A stretch of DNA of 16,458 nucleotides, taken from assembly GCA_944385455.1 (NCBI GenBank), contig CALWXI010000108.1, positions 1 to 16,458 on the forward strand. Direction: 5' to 3'. Below are positions 1-6,903 of the stretch, piece by piece. The notes below the pieces were generated by a model. That model made no database searches and was not told the origin of the DNA. It saw only the letters and a list, made by a program, of their open reading frames with translations. The DNA is from an uncultured Oscillospiraceae bacterium. GTDB taxonomy: Bacteria; Bacillota; Clostridia; Oscillospirales; Oscillospiraceae. Position 1 is the first letter of the stretch; every line of letters starts with the position of its first letter. A program made the translations under genes and the position numbers.

Positions 1-127
1 CCGGAAGATGATGGGCCTGGAGAGCTGCGGCATGCTGCTCTCCGCCGTCCACACCGAGCACGGCGAGGAGAAGCTGCATCTCATCATGCTGGACGACGCC
101 ATCCCCGCCGGCGCCAAGCTCTGCTGA
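1..127 (+). CDS. metG: C-terminal end of probable methionyl-tRNA synthetase (partial)
   Basis: The reading frame is open from base 2 to a TGA at 125-127, giving 41 residues of a protein that begins before the window. The visible tail contains R-K-M-M-G-L-E-S-C-G-M-L-L, then a stretch ending D-D-A-I-P-A-G-A-K-L-C. This pattern (basic residues, G-x-E-S-x-G-M-L-L-A-like, then a near-terminal P-x-G-x-K/R) is typical of the C-terminal tRNA-binding OB fold (EMAP/Trbp111 type) appended to bacterial MetRS. That domain increases tRNA affinity; the enzyme charges tRNA-Met in the cytoplasm. A free-standing CsaA/Trbp111-type tRNA-binding protein would share this ending, so assignment to MetRS itself is likely but not certain. 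It is followed at once by a hairpin terminator. Confidence 0.7.
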   Translation, partial: RKMMGLESCGMLLSAVHTEHGEEKLHLIMLDDAIPAGAKLC

Positions 128-133
128 GAAAGC

Positions 134-175
134 GCCGCCGGCACGCTTTCCGCGTGCCGGCGGCTTCGCCGTTTT
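134..175. terminator. Hairpin terminator between metG and thpR
   Basis: A perfect 13-bp stem pairs 134-146 with 152-164 around the loop TTTCC, followed by a short T run at 172-175. It begins seven bases after the stop of the upstream gene. It lies between two convergent genes, so it probably ends transcription from both sides. The T tract is short on either strand. Confidence 0.7.
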
Positions 176-184
176 CCGCCCCGG

Positions 185-685
185 TCACAGCCTGACCCAG
201 AGCCGGGGAACATACACCGTCCGCCCGTCCCGGCGCACCGACTCCAGCAGGCCCGCCCGGCGGACCATCATTTCCGACGGACCCACAGCGGGTGGGACGC
301 CATCTGCGGCATGGTAACGCCGGGCCAGGGTGATGTGGGGCTTCCAAGCCCGGTCTTCCAGCGCAAAGCCCTCCCGCCGCAATGCCGCCTGAAGCCCCAG
401 AGCCAGGGCATCCAAGGCCGGACATGGCCGCACGCCTGCCCACCACACGTCTCCGAACCGGCCCAGATCCGCCACCGTCAGGGAAAAGGCCCCGGCGCCC
501 CGCAGCGTCTCCAGCGCCGCCCGGGCGGCGGTTTCCCGGCTCGTCTCCCCCAGGAAGGCCAGGGTCAGGTGGAAGTTTTCCGGAACGGGAAAGGATCCCC
601 GTCCCCGCCCCCGCAGCTGCGTCTGCACCGCCGCCAAATGGGCCCTCACCGGCTCCGTCAGAGGGATGGCCGCAAAAAGCCGCAT
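185..685 (-). CDS. thpR: RNA 2',3'-cyclic phosphodiesterase (ThpR/LigT family)
   Basis: 166 residues, the usual length for this family. It belongs to the 2H phosphoesterase superfamily, which hydrolyses 2',3'-cyclic phosphate RNA ends to 2'-phosphates and was first known as 2'-5' RNA ligase. The two catalytic H-x-T-x motifs are both present: H-L-T-L at residues 39-42 and H-I-T-L at 117-120. The N-terminus M-R-L-F-A-A-I-P-L is characteristic. The frame stays open 24 codons further upstream, but the start at 685 was chosen because AAAGGAGG sits just before it and family homology begins there. The gene converges on metG and diverges from the HAD phosphatase gene. Its physiological substrate in bacteria is not well defined. 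Confidence 0.9.
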   Translation of the reverse strand: MRLFAAIPLTEPVRAHLAAVQTQLRGRGRGSFPVPENFHLTLAFLGETSRETAARAALETLRGAGAFSLTVADLGRFGDVWWAGVRPCPALDALALGLQAALRREGFALEDRAWKPHITLARRYHAADGVPPAVGPSEMMVRRAGLLESVRRDGRTVYVPRLWVRL

Positions 686-713
686 ACATCCGCCTCCTTT
701 CTGATTGTCATGT

Positions 714-722
714 ATTGTACCA
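714..722 (-). promoter_or_regulatory. Extended -10 promoter element for thpR
   Basis: On the minus strand the sequence reads TGGTACAAT, an extended -10 element (TGn plus TACAAT) about 30 bases upstream of the thpR start codon. No good -35 hexamer lies 17 bases further up, which fits an extended -10 promoter. It abuts the twin palindromes at 723-748. Confidence 0.45.
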
Positions 723-748
723 CAGTGCTGCACTGACCGCACAGCGGT
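723..748. repeat. Two adjacent 13-base palindromes in the thpR/HAD divergent region
   Basis: Positions 723-735 read CAGTGCTGCACTG (6-base arms, centre T). Positions 736-748 read ACCGCACAGCGGT (5-base arms, centre ACA). They are directly adjacent and lie just upstream of the thpR -10 element. They could be operator half-sites or small hairpins. No known regulator motif is recognised. Confidence 0.35.
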
Positions 749-792
749 TTTGCTCATCGCATTCGGACATATGCTGAAAGAAAGGATTTCCC

Positions 793-1452
793 ATGAGACT
801 GCAAAGCGCGATTTTCGACATGGACGGCACGCTGCTGGACTCCATGTATATCTGGAAGGACCTGGGTGCCCGGGTGCTGGTGGACCTGGGCGTCCGGCCC
901 CGGCCTGATCTCTATGAGCATCTGAAGGTGCTGTCGCTGCGCGAGGGCGCGGCCTACTGCAGGGAGGCGTATCACCTGCAACAGACCCAGGAGGAGCTGG
1001 TGGAGCTCATCGAATCTCAGATCCGGGACTTCTACTACCATGAGGTCCAGGCCAAACCCGGCGTCCAGAAATTCCTCTCCCTTTTGAAGATGGAGGGAGT
1101 GTGGATGTACGTGGCCACCGCCACGGACCGCCATCTGGCGGAAGCGGCGCTGCGCCGCACCGGGCTGGACGGCTACTTCCGGGGCATCCTCACCTCTCAG
1201 GAGGTGGGCGTGGGGAAAAAGGACAGTCCGGAGATCTACGAGCGGTGCATGCGCCGCCTGCGGTCCAACAAGAAGGACACGGTGATTTTTGAAGACGCCC
1301 TCCACGCCGTCCGCACCGCCAAGGCCGCGGGCTTCCGGGTGTGCGGCGTGTACGACAGCTTCGCCCCGGAGGATCAGGAGGAGATGCGCCGCCTGTGCGA
1401 CTATTACATCACCTCCTTCGAGGAGATGTTCTCCGCCAGCGCGCCGATTTAA
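793..1452 (+). CDS. HAD-superfamily hydrolase (beta-phosphoglucomutase-like phosphatase)
   Basis: 219 residues of a cytoplasmic haloacid dehalogenase-type enzyme acting through an aspartyl-phosphate intermediate. Motif I is F-D-M-D-G-T at residues 8-13 (nucleophile D9, acid/base D11). Motif II is the Thr in A-T-A-T near 108-111. Motif III is the lysine pair at 142-143. Motif IV is F-E-D-A at 166-169. An all-helical cap lies between about residues 17 and 85, placing it in subfamily I with beta-phosphoglucomutase and phosphoglycolate phosphatase. Substrate cannot be read from the sequence. The start at 793 is preceded by AAAGGA at a suitable distance. A strong terminator follows the stop directly, so the gene is probably monocistronic. 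Confidence 0.85.
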   Translation: MRLQSAIFDMDGTLLDSMYIWKDLGARVLVDLGVRPRPDLYEHLKVLSLREGAAYCREAYHLQQTQEELVELIESQIRDFYYHEVQAKPGVQKFLSLLKMEGVWMYVATATDRHLAEAALRRTGLDGYFRGILTSQEVGVGKKDSPEIYERCMRRLRSNKKDTVIFEDALHAVRTAKAAGFRVCGVYDSFAPEDQEEMRRLCDYYITSFEEMFSASAPI

Positions 1453-1457
1453 CCGTC

Positions 1458-1492
1458 CCGGCGGGCCTTCATCGGCCCGCCGGAATTTTTTT
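1458..1492 (+). terminator. Rho-independent terminator of the HAD gene
   Basis: A 10-bp GC stem (CCGGCGGGCC paired with GGCCCGCCGG) around the loop TTCATC is followed after two A residues by seven T residues at 1486-1492. It begins six bases after the stop codon. It separates the HAD gene from the ECF sigma operon. Confidence 0.9.
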
Positions 1493-1501
1493 GCGGATAT
1501 G

Positions 1502-1530
1502 TGTAACGTTTCTCTCTGGAGCGGCACTCA
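1502..1530 (+). promoter_or_regulatory. Candidate ECF-type promoter of the sigma/anti-sigma operon
   Basis: TGTAACGTTT at 1502-1511 matches the AAC-containing -35 element recognised by many Firmicute ECF sigma factors (TGAAAC/TGTAAC followed by a T-rich run). It sits about 50 bases before the sigma start codon. The expected -10 (CGTC-like) would fall near 1523-1530, where the sequence is GGCACTCA, so only the -35 half is convincing. If real, the sigma factor activates its own operon. It is the only TGTAACG I found in the window. Confidence 0.45.
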
Positions 1531-1553
1531 TAAGGGTGAAAGGGGGAAGGTCC

Positions 1554-2039
1554 ATGGAGGAGATGGACAGCGTCTACCGGCGTCACGCCCAGACGGTATA
1601 CAAATTTCTGCTGGCCCAGTGCCATGATCCGGATCTTGCGGAAGAGCTCACCCAGGAGACCTTCTGCCAGGCCGTCCGCTCCGTGGACCGCTTCGACGGA
1701 CGGTGCCGGATATCCACCTGGCTGTGCCAGATCGCCCGGCACCTGTGGTACGCCCATCTGCGCCGCCGGGACCGGGAGCTGCCGCTGGAAGACGCGGCGC
1801 TGCCCGCCGTGCCCTCCGCCGAGGAGGCCCACCTGGCGGATCAGGACCGGATGGACCTGCTGCGCCGGATCCACGCCCTGCCGGAGCCGGGGCGGGAGGT
1901 GGTCTATCTCCGGGCCTTCGGCTCACTGAGCTTCCGGGAGATCGGAGAACTGCTGGGGCGGACGGAGGCCTGGGCCCGGGTGACCTTTTACCGCAGTAAG
2001 GAACAGCTGAAAACCGGAGGTGACGGACATGAAAAATGA
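1554..2039 (+). CDS. ECF-family RNA polymerase sigma factor
   Basis: 161 residues, typical for an ECF sigma-70 containing only regions 2 and 4. Region 2 runs from about residue 5 to 72, with D-L-A-E-E-L-T-Q-E-T-F at 27-37 (region 2.2, core binding) and the W-L-C-Q-I-A-R-H-L-W-Y segment at 56-66 (2.3/2.4, -10 recognition). Region 4 spans about 105-152, with a helix-turn-helix around L-S-F-R-E-I-G-E-L-L-G (125-135) that would read the -35. The frame is open upstream through the previous terminator; the ATG at 1554 was chosen because AGGGGGAAGG precedes it. The stop overlaps the anti-sigma start by 11 bases, implying translational coupling. The inducing signal is unknown. Confidence 0.9.
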   Translation: MEEMDSVYRRHAQTVYKFLLAQCHDPDLAEELTQETFCQAVRSVDRFDGRCRISTWLCQIARHLWYAHLRRRDRELPLEDAALPAVPSAEEAHLADQDRMDLLRRIHALPEPGREVVYLRAFGSLSFREIGELLGRTEAWARVTFYRSKEQLKTGGDGHEK

Positions 2040-3003
2040 TCTCAGCTGCGGCGTGGCCCGGGACCTGATGCCCCTGTACGCCGAAAATCTGGCAGGAGAG
2101 GAGAGCCGGGCCGCCCTGGAGCGGCACATCGCCCAGTGCCCGGACTGCGCGGAGGCGCTGGCAGCCATGACTGCGCCGGAGGAAACACCGGAGATCCCCC
2201 TGCGGGAGGTGGACTATCTGAAAGCCGTGCGCCGAAAAACACTGCGGCGGGTGGTGCTGGCCGTGATCTGCACCGTGCTGGTCCTGGCCTGCGCATGGGC
2301 CGCGGGCGCCTATGTCATCGGCGCTCCGGCGGACCGGACGGTCCGGTCCATGAGCTTTTCCGTCCACACCCATCCCGCGGAGGAGACCATCGACCTGCGG
2401 GTCCTGACGGCGGAGGGACAGCCGGCCTACTGGGGCTGGGAGGTGACCCGGCAGGGCGAAGTTGTGGACATCAGCGCCCGGCAGGGACGGCCCTCGCCAT
2501 TGCACCCCCGGCAGGAATTTTTCTCCACCATTGATGTGGCGGGCGTCCGGGAGGTCTACCTGTGCGGACAGCTTCTCTGGCAGGACGGGGTGACGCTGCT
2601 GCCCGGCGCCCAGTCGGTGTACGACTGCCGCACTCCTTATGTGGGCAACGCCTCGGCCCTGGGCCGGCTGGCCCAGGCCATGGTCCGGACGGGCCGTCTG
2701 CCGGACGGCTTCACCATGGAACTTCAGACCGCCCGGGAACCCTATGGCTGGACGCTGGTCTACGACGTGCCGGGAGACACCGCGCAGCTGGACCGGGAGC
2801 TGGAGGCCGCCGCGCCGCTGCTGCTGGCCCTTGTGGAGAATCTGGGGGAATTTTCCTGGAGCCGCCCCGGGACGGACGGCGAGACCGTGGTCCGCACCGT
2901 GACGTTGGAGGAGGCAGACGCGGCATACGGAAGCAGCGTCAAGGCCTGCGCCCAGTCTCCCGCCGCCTTCCAGCAGCTGTGCAACTGGGCGGCTGAGCTG
3001 TGA
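2029..3003 (+). CDS. Membrane anti-sigma factor: zf-HC2 zinc finger, one TM helix, DUF4825-like domain
   Basis: 324 residues. The cytoplasmic N-terminus has the zinc-binding anti-sigma signature: C7, H33, C37 and C40 (H-x3-C-x2-C), the fold that masks ECF sigma factors. A single membrane helix follows at about 74-96 after a basic stretch. The remaining 225 residues would lie outside the membrane. Residues about 202-300 contain T-P-Y-V-G-N-A-S-A-L-G and E-L-Q-T-A-R-E-P-Y-G, which I recognise as a DUF4825-like domain often attached to such anti-sigma proteins, presumably a sensor. The ATG at 2029 was preferred to the GTG at 2020 because GGAGG lies eight bases before it. The gene overlaps the sigma gene and is followed by a long terminator. 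The signal and any release protease are unknown. Confidence 0.85.
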   Translation: MKNDLSCGVARDLMPLYAENLAGEESRAALERHIAQCPDCAEALAAMTAPEETPEIPLREVDYLKAVRRKTLRRVVLAVICTVLVLACAWAAGAYVIGAPADRTVRSMSFSVHTHPAEETIDLRVLTAEGQPAYWGWEVTRQGEVVDISARQGRPSPLHPRQEFFSTIDVAGVREVYLCGQLLWQDGVTLLPGAQSVYDCRTPYVGNASALGRLAQAMVRTGRLPDGFTMELQTAREPYGWTLVYDVPGDTAQLDRELEAAAPLLLALVENLGEFSWSRPGTDGETVVRTVTLEEADAAYGSSVKACAQSPAAFQQLCNWAAEL

Positions 3004-3012
3004 TTCGGAAAG

Positions 3013-3054
3013 CAGGTAAGGCCCCGGCGGAGGAACCCGCCGGGGCCTTACCTG
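3013..3054. terminator. Long bidirectional terminator between anti-sigma gene and galE
   Basis: A perfect 18-bp stem pairs 3013-3030 with 3037-3054 around the loop AGGAAC. It sits between two convergent genes, ending six bases before the galE stop. T runs on both flanks are poor, so the strength comes from the stem. Confidence 0.75.
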
Positions 3055-3060
3055 TTGTGT

Positions 3061-4050
3061 TCAGTCCTCGTAGCCGTTGGGATGGGCGCTGTGCCAGGCC
3101 CAGGCGTCGGAGATGATGGACTCCAGATCCAGCTCCGGCTTCCACCCCAGCACTCTGGCCGCCTTTTCATTGGAGGCGATGAGCACGGAGGGATCCCCCG
3201 GCCGCCGGGGCTCTGCCACGGCCGGGATCTCCCGGCCGGTGATGCGCCGGGCGGTATCGATGATCTCCCGGACGGAACAGCCCGTTCCGCTGCCCAGATT
3301 GCACACCAGGCTCTCCCCTGTGCGCTCGAGATGCTCCAGCGCCAGCAGATGGGCCCGGGCAAGGTCCCGGACGTGGATATAGTCCCGGACACAGGTGCCG
3401 TCCGGCGTGGGATAGTCCTCCCCAAAAATACCGATGTAAGGCCTCTGCCCCAGAGCCGTTTTCATCACCAGAGGAATGAGGTGGCTCTCCGGGTTGTGGT
3501 CTTCACCGATGCCGGCCTCCGGATCGGAACCCGCGGCGTTGAAGTACCGCAAAGCGGCATAGCGGATGCCGTACGCCCGGTCGCACCACTTCAGCATCCC
3601 CTCAATGGCCAGCTTGGTGGCACCGTAGGGATTGGTGGGGACGGTGGCGTCCGTCTCCTGGATGGGCTGGCGTTCCGGCTCCCCATAGGTGGCCGCGGTA
3701 GAGGAGAAAACGATCTTATCCACCCCGTGGTCCCGCATGGCAGTGAGTATGGACTGAGAGACCGCCACATTGTTCCCATAATATTTCAGAGGGTCCTGCA
3801 TGCTCTCTCCCACCAGGGAATAGGCAGCGAAGTTGATGACACCGTCCACCCGGTTCTCCCGGAAGATCCGGTCCAGAAAGGCCCCGTCCCGCAGATCGCC
3901 CACATACAGCTGCCGGGCACCTTTTACCGCCTGGCGGTGACCTGTGACCAGACTGTCCGCCACCACCACGTCATATCCCTCTTTCACCAGCAGCGCCACC
4001 ATGTGGCTGCCGATGTAGCCGGCACCGCCGGCCACCAGAATTGTGTCCAT
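3061..4050 (-). CDS. galE: UDP-glucose 4-epimerase
   Basis: 329 residues, the standard length. This is an extended short-chain dehydrogenase/reductase that interconverts UDP-glucose and UDP-galactose with bound NAD, serving the Leland pathway (galactose use) and supplying UDP-galactose for surface glycans. The NAD-binding G-G-A-G-Y-I-G is at 8-14, the catalytic S-S-T in F-S-S-T-A-A at 116-118, and Y142-x3-K146 is the catalytic pair. The N-A-A-G-S-D segment at 171-176 and the R-x-D-Y-I-H-V-x-D-L segment at 222-230 are typical of GalE. The open frame extends 33 codons further, but the start at 4050 begins the Rossmann fold and has AAGGAG upstream. It stands alone, with no other Leloir genes in the window, and diverges from the AEC transporter gene. 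Confidence 0.95.
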   Translation of the reverse strand: MDTILVAGGAGYIGSHMVALLVKEGYDVVVADSLVTGHRQAVKGARQLYVGDLRDGAFLDRIFRENRVDGVINFAAYSLVGESMQDPLKYYGNNVAVSQSILTAMRDHGVDKIVFSSTAATYGEPERQPIQETDATVPTNPYGATKLAIEGMLKWCDRAYGIRYAALRYFNAAGSDPEAGIGEDHNPESHLIPLVMKTALGQRPYIGIFGEDYPTPDGTCVRDYIHVRDLARAHLLALEHLERTGESLVCNLGSGTGCSVREIIDTARRITGREIPAVAEPRRPGDPSVLIASNEKAARVLGWKPELDLESIISDAWAWHSAHPNGYED

Positions 4051-4098
4051 ATCCTCGCTCCTTTTCGCTCTGCGGCAGTCTTTTTTGACCGGCAGGGA

Positions 4099-4127
4099 TT
4101 GCTCTGTCAGGGATTTTTCGGTATGAT
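4099..4127 (+). promoter_or_regulatory. Promoter of the AEC transporter gene
   Basis: TTGCTC (4099-4104), a 17-base spacer, and TATGAT (4122-4127) form a housekeeping-type promoter about 40 bases before the start codon. The -10 matches at five of six positions, the -35 at three of six. The divergent galE promoter must share this 117-base gap; TTGTCA is visible on the minus strand but has no good -10. Confidence 0.5.
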
Positions 4128-4167
4128 GAAACCGTACCAGATTTGACAATGAAAGGAAGCATGTCCC

Positions 4168-5091
4168 ATGATCAGTCTCCTGCTGCTGCGGCAGATCGCC
4201 CAGCTGTTCCTGGCGCTGCTGGCCGGATGGCTGCTGGTGCGCCTGGGGAAAGCCGCTCCGGAGGACAGCCGGAAGCTTTCCATCGTGGCGCTCTATATCG
4301 TCAATCCCTGTGTGATCATCTCATCCTATCAAATCGACTTTACCGGAGACATGGTCCGCTCCATGCTCTTGTCTCTGGGTGCCGCAGTGGCCATCCACGC
4401 TCTGATGCTGCTGCTCACGGCGCTGCTGCGCCGGGCAGTGCATCTTTCGCCGGTGGAACAGGCCTGCGTCATCTACTCCAACTGCGTGAATCTCCTGATC
4501 CCTGTGGTGGGTGCCATTCTGGGCAGAGAGTATCTCCTGTTCACCAGCATGTACATGATGGTGCAGATCTCCCTGCTGTGGACCCACTGCCGCATGCTTC
4601 TCAGCGGAGAACGCACCGTGTCCCTGCGGAACATTTTCGGGAATCTCAACATCCTCTCCATGCTCATCGGCCTGGCGCTGTTCGTCACCCACCTGCGCCT
4701 GCCGTCTCTCATCAGCGGGGCCATGGACTCCGTGGGCGCCATGCTGGGACCCATCAGCATGATCATCATCGGCATGGTGATGGCCGGTGTGGATCTGAAG
4801 CGGACTGTGCGCCTGCCGGGAATCTGGAAGGTGATCGCCCTGCGCCTCATCGGATATCCCCTGGTGGTACTGGTCCTGCTCAAATACAGCGGCCTGGCCT
4901 CTCTGGTCCCCAACGGAGAGGACGTCCTGCTCATCAGCCTGCTGGCCGCCTGCGCCCCCTCCGGCACCATGGTCACTCAGCTGGCCCAGGTCTACGGCGG
5001 GGACAGCGAGTATGCCGGGGCGGTGAACGTCCTCTCCACCCTGGCCTGTATCGTCACCATGCCGCTGCTGGTGGCCCTATATCAGCTCTGA
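4168..5091 (+). CDS. AEC (auxin efflux carrier) family transporter
   Basis: 307 residues, strongly hydrophobic, with about ten predicted membrane helices in two five-helix halves. Family marks include V-N-P-C near residues 45-48 in the first half, and A-C-A-P-S-G near 261-266 followed by a segment ending Y-G-G-D in the second half. Bacterial AEC members are secondary transporters; characterised ones move malate, malonate or other organic anions, and the plant PIN link is distant. The substrate cannot be told here. GGAAG eight bases upstream supports the ATG at 4168; an ATG seven bases earlier is in another frame. It has its own promoter and appears monocistronic, ending before a shared terminator. 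Confidence 0.85.
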   Translation: MISLLLLRQIAQLFLALLAGWLLVRLGKAAPEDSRKLSIVALYIVNPCVIISSYQIDFTGDMVRSMLLSLGAAVAIHALMLLLTALLRRAVHLSPVEQACVIYSNCVNLLIPVVGAILGREYLLFTSMYMMVQISLLWTHCRMLLSGERTVSLRNIFGNLNILSMLIGLALFVTHLRLPSLISGAMDSVGAMLGPISMIIIGMVMAGVDLKRTVRLPGIWKVIALRLIGYPLVVLVLLKYSGLASLVPNGEDVLLISLLAACAPSGTMVTQLAQVYGGDSEYAGAVNVLSTLACIVTMPLLVALYQL

Positions 5092-5241
5092 TCCGTGACC
5101 CGGGCATCGGATTCGATGCGCCGGACGGGAACGTGCAGCGCCCCAGCCATCACCCGCAGGGCGGCATCGCTGCTGCTGAGGCGACAACTTCCGTGGGGCC
5201 GGAATCTGTGCCTTGTAAACAGGTCCTATCCGCAATGCTTC
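5092..5241. other. 150-base spacer with no recognisable gene
   Basis: Between the AEC stop and the shared terminator there are about 150 bases of GC-rich sequence. Short frames are open on both strands, but none has a ribosome binding site or a recognisable protein pattern. It may be a decayed gene end or an untranslated 3' region of the AEC transcript. Confidence 0.4.
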
Positions 5242-5274
5242 AGCGGCCCCGGCGGCAATGCCGCCGGGGCCGCT
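5242..5274. terminator. Hairpin terminator between AEC gene and hydrogenase gene
   Basis: A perfect 15-bp stem pairs 5242-5256 with 5260-5274 around a three-base loop AAT. It lies five bases beyond the hydrogenase stop on the minus strand. Neither side has a strong T run. Confidence 0.7.
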
Positions 5275-5279
5275 TCCGG

Positions 5280-6797
5280 TCATTCCTCTACATCTTCCAA
5301 ACGATCCAGATAGGGGCTGGCGGTGCTGCTGAGCTCCGACGCCTCCTCCTTGAAGCGGGCCACGCCCGCCGCCGTCTCCTTCACAGGACGGATCGTGCCC
5401 GCGCCGGCCACGCAGCCGCCGGGGCAGGCCATGCCTTCCAGCAGGTAGCCGTCCCGCTTGCCGGCCTTGGCCATGGCCAGCATCTTCCGGCACTCCCGCA
5501 GGCCGTCACCATACTCGATCTTGACCTCCCGGTCCGGATCAATATGACTGATGGCCTCCACCACAGCGGCAGCCACGCCGCCGCCCACGGCAAAGCCCCG
5601 GCCCATACCGGTGCCCTGGTCCATATCGTCGCCGGGTCCGGCCTCCACCTGGGCAAAGTCGATCTCCTTGGCATCGAACATGCCCTGGAGCTCCTCAAAG
5701 GTCAGCACGAAGTCCACGTCGGAGCGCACGGAACGCCGGTTTGCCTCCAGCTTTTTGGCGGCGCACGGCCCGATGAAGCAGATCCGGGCGTCGGGATGAT
5801 CCTTTTTCACCATGCGGGCGGTGATCACCATGGGAGTGAGAGCCATGGAGATATAATCTTTGAACTGTGGGAAGAGCTTTTTGGCCATGACGGACCATGC
5901 CGGGCAGCAGCTGGTACCCATGAAGGGCTGCTTGGCGGGGACGTTCTCCAGGAAGTCGTGGGCTTCTTCCACGGTGCACAGGTCCGCGCCGATGGCTACC
6001 TCCACCACGTCCGCAAAGCCCAGCCGCCGCATGGCGGCCTTGATCTTAGCAGGTGTGGCTTCCTTGCCGAACTGGCCCACAAAGGCCGGCGCCACACAGG
6101 CGATGACCTCCTCATTGCGCTTGATGGCGTTGATGATCTGGAAGATCTGGCTCTTGTCCGCAATGGCGGCGAAGGGGCAGTTCACCAGGCACATGCCGCA
6201 GGAGACGCACTTGTCATAGTTGATCTTGGCCCGGCCCAGCTCGTCGGACTCGATGGCGTCCATGCCGCAGGCGGCGGCACACGGCCGCTCGATCTTGCTG
6301 ATGGCCCGGTAGGGGCACTGATTGAAGCACTTGCCGCACTTGATGCACTTATCCTGGTCGATGTGGCAGTGCTTGTCCTTGTCCAGATAAATGGCGTCCT
6401 TGGGGCAGACGTTCATGCAGGGATGAGAAATACAGCCCTGGCAGCTGTCCGTGATGCGGATCTGCTTGGGCGGACAGGCGTTGCAGGCAAAGGGAATGAT
6501 ATTCACCAGGGGCTCTTCAAAATACTTCTGGTCCGTGGCAGCTTTGTCAATATCCGCGGAGATGGGCATCTGCTCCCGGGCCGTCTGCAGATTCATGCCC
6601 AGAGCCAGCCGTACCCGCTCCTGGACGATGGCCCGTTCCAGAAACACGTCGTGCCGGTGATGGGCGACCTCGCCGGAGATCATCTTGTAGGGGATCATGT
6701 CCACCCGGCTCAGGTCTCCGCCCTCATAGGCCAGACGGGCCACCTCGGTAAATACGTTGCGGCGGATGTCGTCCACCGCGCTGTGTACGCCTCTCAT
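5280..6797 (-). CDS. Monomeric [FeFe] hydrogenase, group-B-like, with N-terminal ferredoxin clusters
   Basis: 505 residues; a cytoplasmic, oxygen-sensitive enzyme for reversible 2H+ + 2e- to H2. Cysteine-rich N-terminal motifs bind Fe-S clusters: C119-x2-C122-x4-C127-x3-C131, C151-x2-C154-x2-C157-x3-C161, and C197-x2-C200-x2-C203-x3-C207, plus C105/C108 and C173/C177. The C-terminal H-cluster domain has P1 T-S-C-C-P-A-W (295-301), P2 G-P-C-A-A-K-K-L-E (343-351) and P3 E-G-M-A-C-P-G-G-C (454-462). H-cluster ligands are C298, C345, C458 and C462. P2 has Gly where classical group A enzymes have Met, a trait of group B hydrogenases as I recall them. The start at 6797 follows GGAGG; an earlier ATG at 6812 overlaps that site. 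Electron partner and physiological direction are not visible; no HydEFG maturase lies in the window. Confidence 0.9.
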   Translation of the reverse strand: MRGVHSAVDDIRRNVFTEVARLAYEGGDLSRVDMIPYKMISGEVAHHRHDVFLERAIVQERVRLALGMNLQTAREQMPISADIDKAATDQKYFEEPLVNIIPFACNACPPKQIRITDSCQGCISHPCMNVCPKDAIYLDKDKHCHIDQDKCIKCGKCFNQCPYRAISKIERPCAAACGMDAIESDELGRAKINYDKCVSCGMCLVNCPFAAIADKSQIFQIINAIKRNEEVIACVAPAFVGQFGKEATPAKIKAAMRRLGFADVVEVAIGADLCTVEEAHDFLENVPAKQPFMGTSCCPAWSVMAKKLFPQFKDYISMALTPMVITARMVKKDHPDARICFIGPCAAKKLEANRRSVRSDVDFVLTFEELQGMFDAKEIDFAQVEAGPGDDMDQGTGMGRGFAVGGGVAAAVVEAISHIDPDREVKIEYGDGLRECRKMLAMAKAGKRDGYLLEGMACPGGCVAGAGTIRPVKETAAGVARFKEEASELSSTASPYLDRLEDVEE

Positions 6798-6845
6798 GTT
6801 TTTTTCCTCCATTTTTCCGGGGGGTCGCATACCCTCCCGGGAACT

Positions 6846-6863
6846 TTGTGAGCGACTTCACAA
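6846..6863. promoter_or_regulatory. Rex-type redox operator upstream of the hydrogenase gene
   Basis: TTGTGAGCGACTTCACAA matches the Rex consensus TTGTGAA-N4-TTCACAA at 13 of 14 fixed positions (the seventh base is G instead of A). It lies on the minus-strand transcript just after the expected start site of the promoter at 6875-6903. Rex is a repressor that leaves DNA when NADH rises relative to NAD+. This placement fits a roadblock: the hydrogenase would be expressed when reductant accumulates. The rex gene itself is not in the window. Confidence 0.8.
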
Positions 6864-6874
6864 TAAGTCAATTT

Positions 6875-6903
6875 ATTATATAGAATCTCGCATCCCATTG
6901 CAA
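6875..6903 (-). promoter_or_regulatory. Promoter of the hydrogenase gene
   Basis: Read on the minus strand: TTGCAA (6898-6903), a 17-base spacer, then a perfect TATAAT (6875-6880). The expected start site falls about seven bases beyond the -10, four or five bases ahead of the Rex operator. The resulting 5' leader is roughly 70 bases. Confidence 0.75.

Noticed and set aside
5092..5241. Remnant of a decayed gene between the AEC and hydrogenase genes
   Set aside because: Short frames on both strands gave no recognisable family pattern and no ribosome binding site, so a pseudogene call is not supported.
4143..6851. Plus-strand open frame of about 900 codons across the AEC and hydrogenase genes
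   Set aside because: It is out of frame with the AEC gene and antisense to the hydrogenase. Its composition (rich in H, G, A, R) is typical of a shadow frame in GC-rich DNA.
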